Assembly: GCA_029204225.1 (NCBI GenBank) | Contig: CM055109.1 | Location: 19,543,783-19,607,782, forward strand | Source: Diphasiastrum complanatum | Lineage: Eukaryota > Streptophyta > Lycopodiopsida > Lycopodiales > Lycopodiaceae | Length of the DNA: 64,000 nt | Reading direction: 5' to 3' | Shown: positions 62,301 through 64,000 of the stretch, one piece after another | How the letters are laid out: every line of letters starts with the position of its first letter | Numbering within the stretch: the stretch's first letter is position 1 | Notes under the pieces: model-generated | The model's input: only the letters and a program-made list of their open reading frames with translations | The model's database searches: none | Told to the model about the DNA's origin: nothing | Program-made: the position numbers and the translations under genes

Positions 62301-63283
62301 GACAATAAGGATGTAAAGTATTCCTTATATCTTGTCATGTGAGATGAGGCTCCACTATCAATCCACCAAGGATCATTATCATCTATGTTGGCTAACAAAC
62401 TTGAAGTCATAACAAGTGATTCACATGTGTTATGTTCTTCCTCATCTATTGTAAGATTTCCTTGCCTCTCTCCTTGCTCTCTTTTCTTCTTATAACATTC
62501 ATTTGCAAAATGACCTTTTATCCCACAATAAAAGCACTTGAACTTTGACTTATTGTTCTTAGTAGAAGAGGAAGAGGAAGAGTGATCATCATGATCAAAG
62601 TTACCACCTTTGGACCATTTCCCTTTGCCTTTACCTTTGCCCTTGAATTTGCCTTTTGTGAAGAAAGCCTCTTCACCTCCACCTTGCAAGGATGCACCAT
62701 CAAGCTTTGATTGCAACCTATGTTCTTCAGCCAATAAGATTTCTTGCAAGTCAACCACACTTGGCAAGACTCTTTGAATGGCAAAACTTTGCACAAGGTT
62801 AGCATGTTCATTTAGCAAACCATTCAACATAACTTGGACTATTTCACCATCTTTTATGTTCTCATCAATGCATGCTAAATCATCACTTAGGGACTTAACT
62901 CTCAAGATAAATGCATGAGCACTTTCACCCTCTCTTTGCCTACTAGAAAATATTTGTCTCCTTAGGGTCAATACCCTAGATGTGGACTTTGATTCAAAGA
63001 GCTTCTTTAAGGCATTCCATGCCTCACTTGCACTTTGACACTTTCCAACTTCCTTGAGAAGTTCATTTGTAACATTCTTTTTAATGATATGAAGAGCCCT
63101 TTTGGCCTTCTTATCAAACCTTTGTTGCTCTTGAAGTGTGAGAGGTCTCTCTTCAATTTCTGCAACTATGTCCATGAGTTCATTCAACTCAAGTAAGGAC
63201 TCCATCCTCACTTTCCAAGTAGAGTAGTTTGATGAACTCAACCTTTCACTAGACTCTAGCATGATCCCACCATTGGAAGCCAT
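59330..63283 (-). CDS. Cop-A gag-pol polyprotein, intact frame (1317 aa)
   Basis: A complete Ty1/copia polyprotein whose parts make the virus-like particle, cut the polyprotein, copy the RNA and integrate the cDNA. Approximate residues: gag capsid 60-190, basic linker FKGKGKGKGKWSKGG near 220, knuckle CFYCGIKGHFANEC near 250, protease WWIDSGASSH near 305, pre-integrase WHKRLGHPNF near 440, integrase HSDIH (about 503), SDNGGEY (568) and GVVERKNRT (604), RT QMDVTNAFLNG (about 900) and YVDDIIL (990), RNase H STEAEYKAL (1195) and ADIFTKPL (1281). The ATG is the one matched by the other copy. Length and order are normal for copia, with gag and pol in one frame. The stop codon overlaps the LTR start. 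The GVVERK stretch has Val where the other copy has the usual Ala. No lesion is visible, so it may be active if its 5' LTR is whole. Confidence 0.95.
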   Translation of the reverse strand: MASNGGIMLESSERLSSSNYSTWKVRMESLLELNELMDIVAEIEERPLTLQEQQRFDKKAKRALHIIKKNVTNELLKEVGKCQSASEAWNALKKLFESKSTSRVLTLRRQIFSSRQREGESAHAFILRVKSLSDDLACIDENIKDGEIVQVMLNGLLNEHANLVQSFAIQRVLPSVVDLQEILLAEEHRLQSKLDGASLQGGGEEAFFTKGKFKGKGKGKGKWSKGGNFDHDDHSSSSSSTKNNKSKFKCFYCGIKGHFANECYKKKREQGERQGNLTIDEEEHNTCESLVMTSSLLANIDDNDPWWIDSGASSHMTRYKEYFTSLLSYEGEGNIIYTANDGQCDIKGIGTIPISLSTNRKANLENVLYIPSITKNLLSVSQMIDKGLDVEFIGDACLISKCGSLIAQGRRHGKLFKLDACVISNHEGCMAREQLTNQEVWHKRLGHPNFKSLEVMAKKELVLGLPKSLVANNSVCEHCALSKSHRLAYSRSTSRSKEAFQLVHSDIHSSSTTSNGGAKMYATFIDDFSRYTWIYLLKSKDEVFAAFVKFKNEMENQFNTKIKCLRSDNGGEYTSNRFKDFCIAHGIKREMSSPRTPQQNGVVERKNRTLCECAKAMRLHANLAKSFWGEALACANYLCNRWTSASLDGKTPHEVLYGRRPSVKHCRIFGCTCFVNITLDDRTKEDPSSKKGVFVGYSEVSKAYKVYIPSTKKVVISRDVIFHEENVSNVVDVDVDVPTNHHDVQDVLDEDGDATPKQTSRKTQRQRAKPSRLTYDEKGKQVVDNSNFAFLTSFDEPTCVGEAIQKKEWIQAMDHEHQALIKSNTWRLVKLPKDKKAIGCKWIFKIKTNQDGSINKYKARLVAKGYAQEYGIDYDETFAPVAKMVTIRILISLATLYDWDMWQMDVTNAFLNGDLEEDIYMEQPEGYVSHDEPNHVCYLQKSLYGLKQAPRSWYAKLNSFLLSQNFVMSEYDHSLYFRLNENDITLLLIYVDDIILSGGNNLDIDEIKMALKREFEIQDLGKLHYILGIEIIRTSKSTFICQEKYVNSILKRFHMEDCKVVSTPMESNVKLTTRSNERSFKDITLYRKLIGSLIWLTITRPDLSFVVGKLSQFMQDPSEAHWKLGKRVLRYISGSRDFGILYGGTTPNLCGFSDSDFAGDQMDRKSTSAFAIYLGDGVVSWLSKEQPTISLSSTEAEYKALTTCTKEILWIKRMLLDLHLLEPEKTPIILCDNLSAQSLASNPVFHARSKHIEIAHHFVRDQVIAKEVELQHVSSKECVADIFTKPLGKDLYLMHRSNLGMCSKTMLKLASNVEEGV

Positions 63284-64000
63284 GATTCTAATGTTTCTTC
63301 AACTTTTAGGTTCTGTCCTAAAGCACTTAGCACTCACTTTTCTCTCAACAAATGATAGATAAAGAGATCTATGAAGATTTAGGACCCTAAAACACTTCTA
63401 TCTTGAACCTAGATGGTTTCCAAGCATAAAAAGGAAGATTGAAACACATGCAACACTTTGCACACACTAAGAATGGATTACAAAATCAAACCAACCTGAA
63501 CACACTCTTGCTTAAGCTCTCAAACTTTCCAGCAAGTGACCAAATCAAGTTATGGTGTGAAGAGTTACTTGCATTCTTAGAAAATACCCAAAACTAGGAT
63601 GCCAAGATTACCTAGTAATGAACAAACTTGATCAACATATGATCAACACACTAAGATATTGATTCAACCTGTAAAACCACATGTAAACCACACTTCTAAA
63701 AGTTTATAAACTCCATCAAGTGATAAATACAAGATTTAGAGGTGAATGAATGAGCACACTTAGTGAATCACAAGACTAGCTTCACTATCTTGTCAAATCT
63801 TGGTGTTTAGATGTAGATCTAAGATCACTTCACATGAGAATGTTCCTCAACCTGTTAAGAACCTGAAAACACACTTGCATAATGGTTAACACCTTCCAGC
63901 AAATGCTCCAATCAAATTACATAAGGAGAGTTACTTACATGCTCAACAAAGTACACCAAAATTTATGCCAAAATTGATGACAATCTTTACAATATGCTCT
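63284..64000 (-). other. Cop-A leader, running off the window
   Basis: Collinear with and nearly identical to the first copy's leader (the last bases correspond to about 10092). The repeated leader motifs, primer site and 5' LTR would lie beyond 64000, starting roughly 450 bp further for the primer site. Confidence 0.9.

Overview
This is a stretch of nuclear DNA from a land plant and it is almost entirely transposable-element sequence. The plant assignment rests on Ty1/copia polyproteins with an initiator-tRNA-Met primer site, an alpha-tubulin exon with its upstream intron edge, and an OSB-type (plant organellar ssDNA-binding protein) fragment. I cannot name the species; the mix (multi-exon transposase-like genes, very long AG arrays, many nested copia elements) would suit a large repeat-rich genome, perhaps a non-flowering lineage. 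No intact ordinary host gene is visible. Family labels used here (Cop-A, LTR-B and so on) are local.

Layout. 1.2-2.6 kb: Ty3-type gag relic (-) with three zinc knuckles. 2.65-4.74 kb: GGT/GCGGT-rich low-complexity DNA with a 96-bp tandem repeat. 4.74-6.22 kb: leader, primer site and 5' LTR (LTR-E, -) containing 179 bp of pure (AG)n. 6.22-7.04 kb: an intronless histone-H3/CENH3-like reading frame cut by that LTR. 7.5-9.0 kb: old copia fragments interrupted by LTR-C. 8.98-14.67 kb: young copia Cop-A (+), with one frameshift and its 3' end lost. 14.67-18.38 kb: copia-like element M1 (-) that keeps gag and protease but has about 2 kb of unrelated coding-like sequence instead of integrase/RT. 18.38-20.96 kb: LTR-B plus copia-B pol (-). 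20.96-23.18 kb: copia-K (+).

23.2-27.9 kb holds the best-preserved copy (T1) of a family of multi-exon transposase-like genes. Parts of three other copies lie at 43.8-45.0 (T2), 46.6-49.8 (T3) and 56.2-57.9 kb (T4), all on the minus strand. They share a CATTA terminus, exon boundaries and conserved residues; T1 also has a convergent second gene. 31.7-33.9 kb: decayed hAT transposase. 35.6-36.2 kb: six to seven tandem ~101-bp units with tRNA-like A and B boxes. 37.38-39.28 kb: a Helitron-like segment carrying OSB and alpha-tubulin gene fragments, interrupted at 39.28-42.01 kb by an internally deleted copia-B element with both LTRs. 45.0-46.2 kb: copia integrase relic split by T2. 50.9-54.1 kb: a copia relic arranged RNaseH-LTR-gag, its gag split by LTR-D with a perfect CTAAT target duplication. 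58.7-64.0 kb: second, apparently intact Cop-A copy (-), a 1317-residue gag-pol, whose 5' LTR lies beyond the window.

Functionally the only protein that could still act as encoded is the Cop-A polyprotein at 59.3-63.3 kb. The rest records repeated nested insertion, gene-fragment capture and decay. The items most worth following up are the T family, the H3-like frame, the retroelement with a replaced pol (M1), and the Helitron-like gene-fragment carrier.
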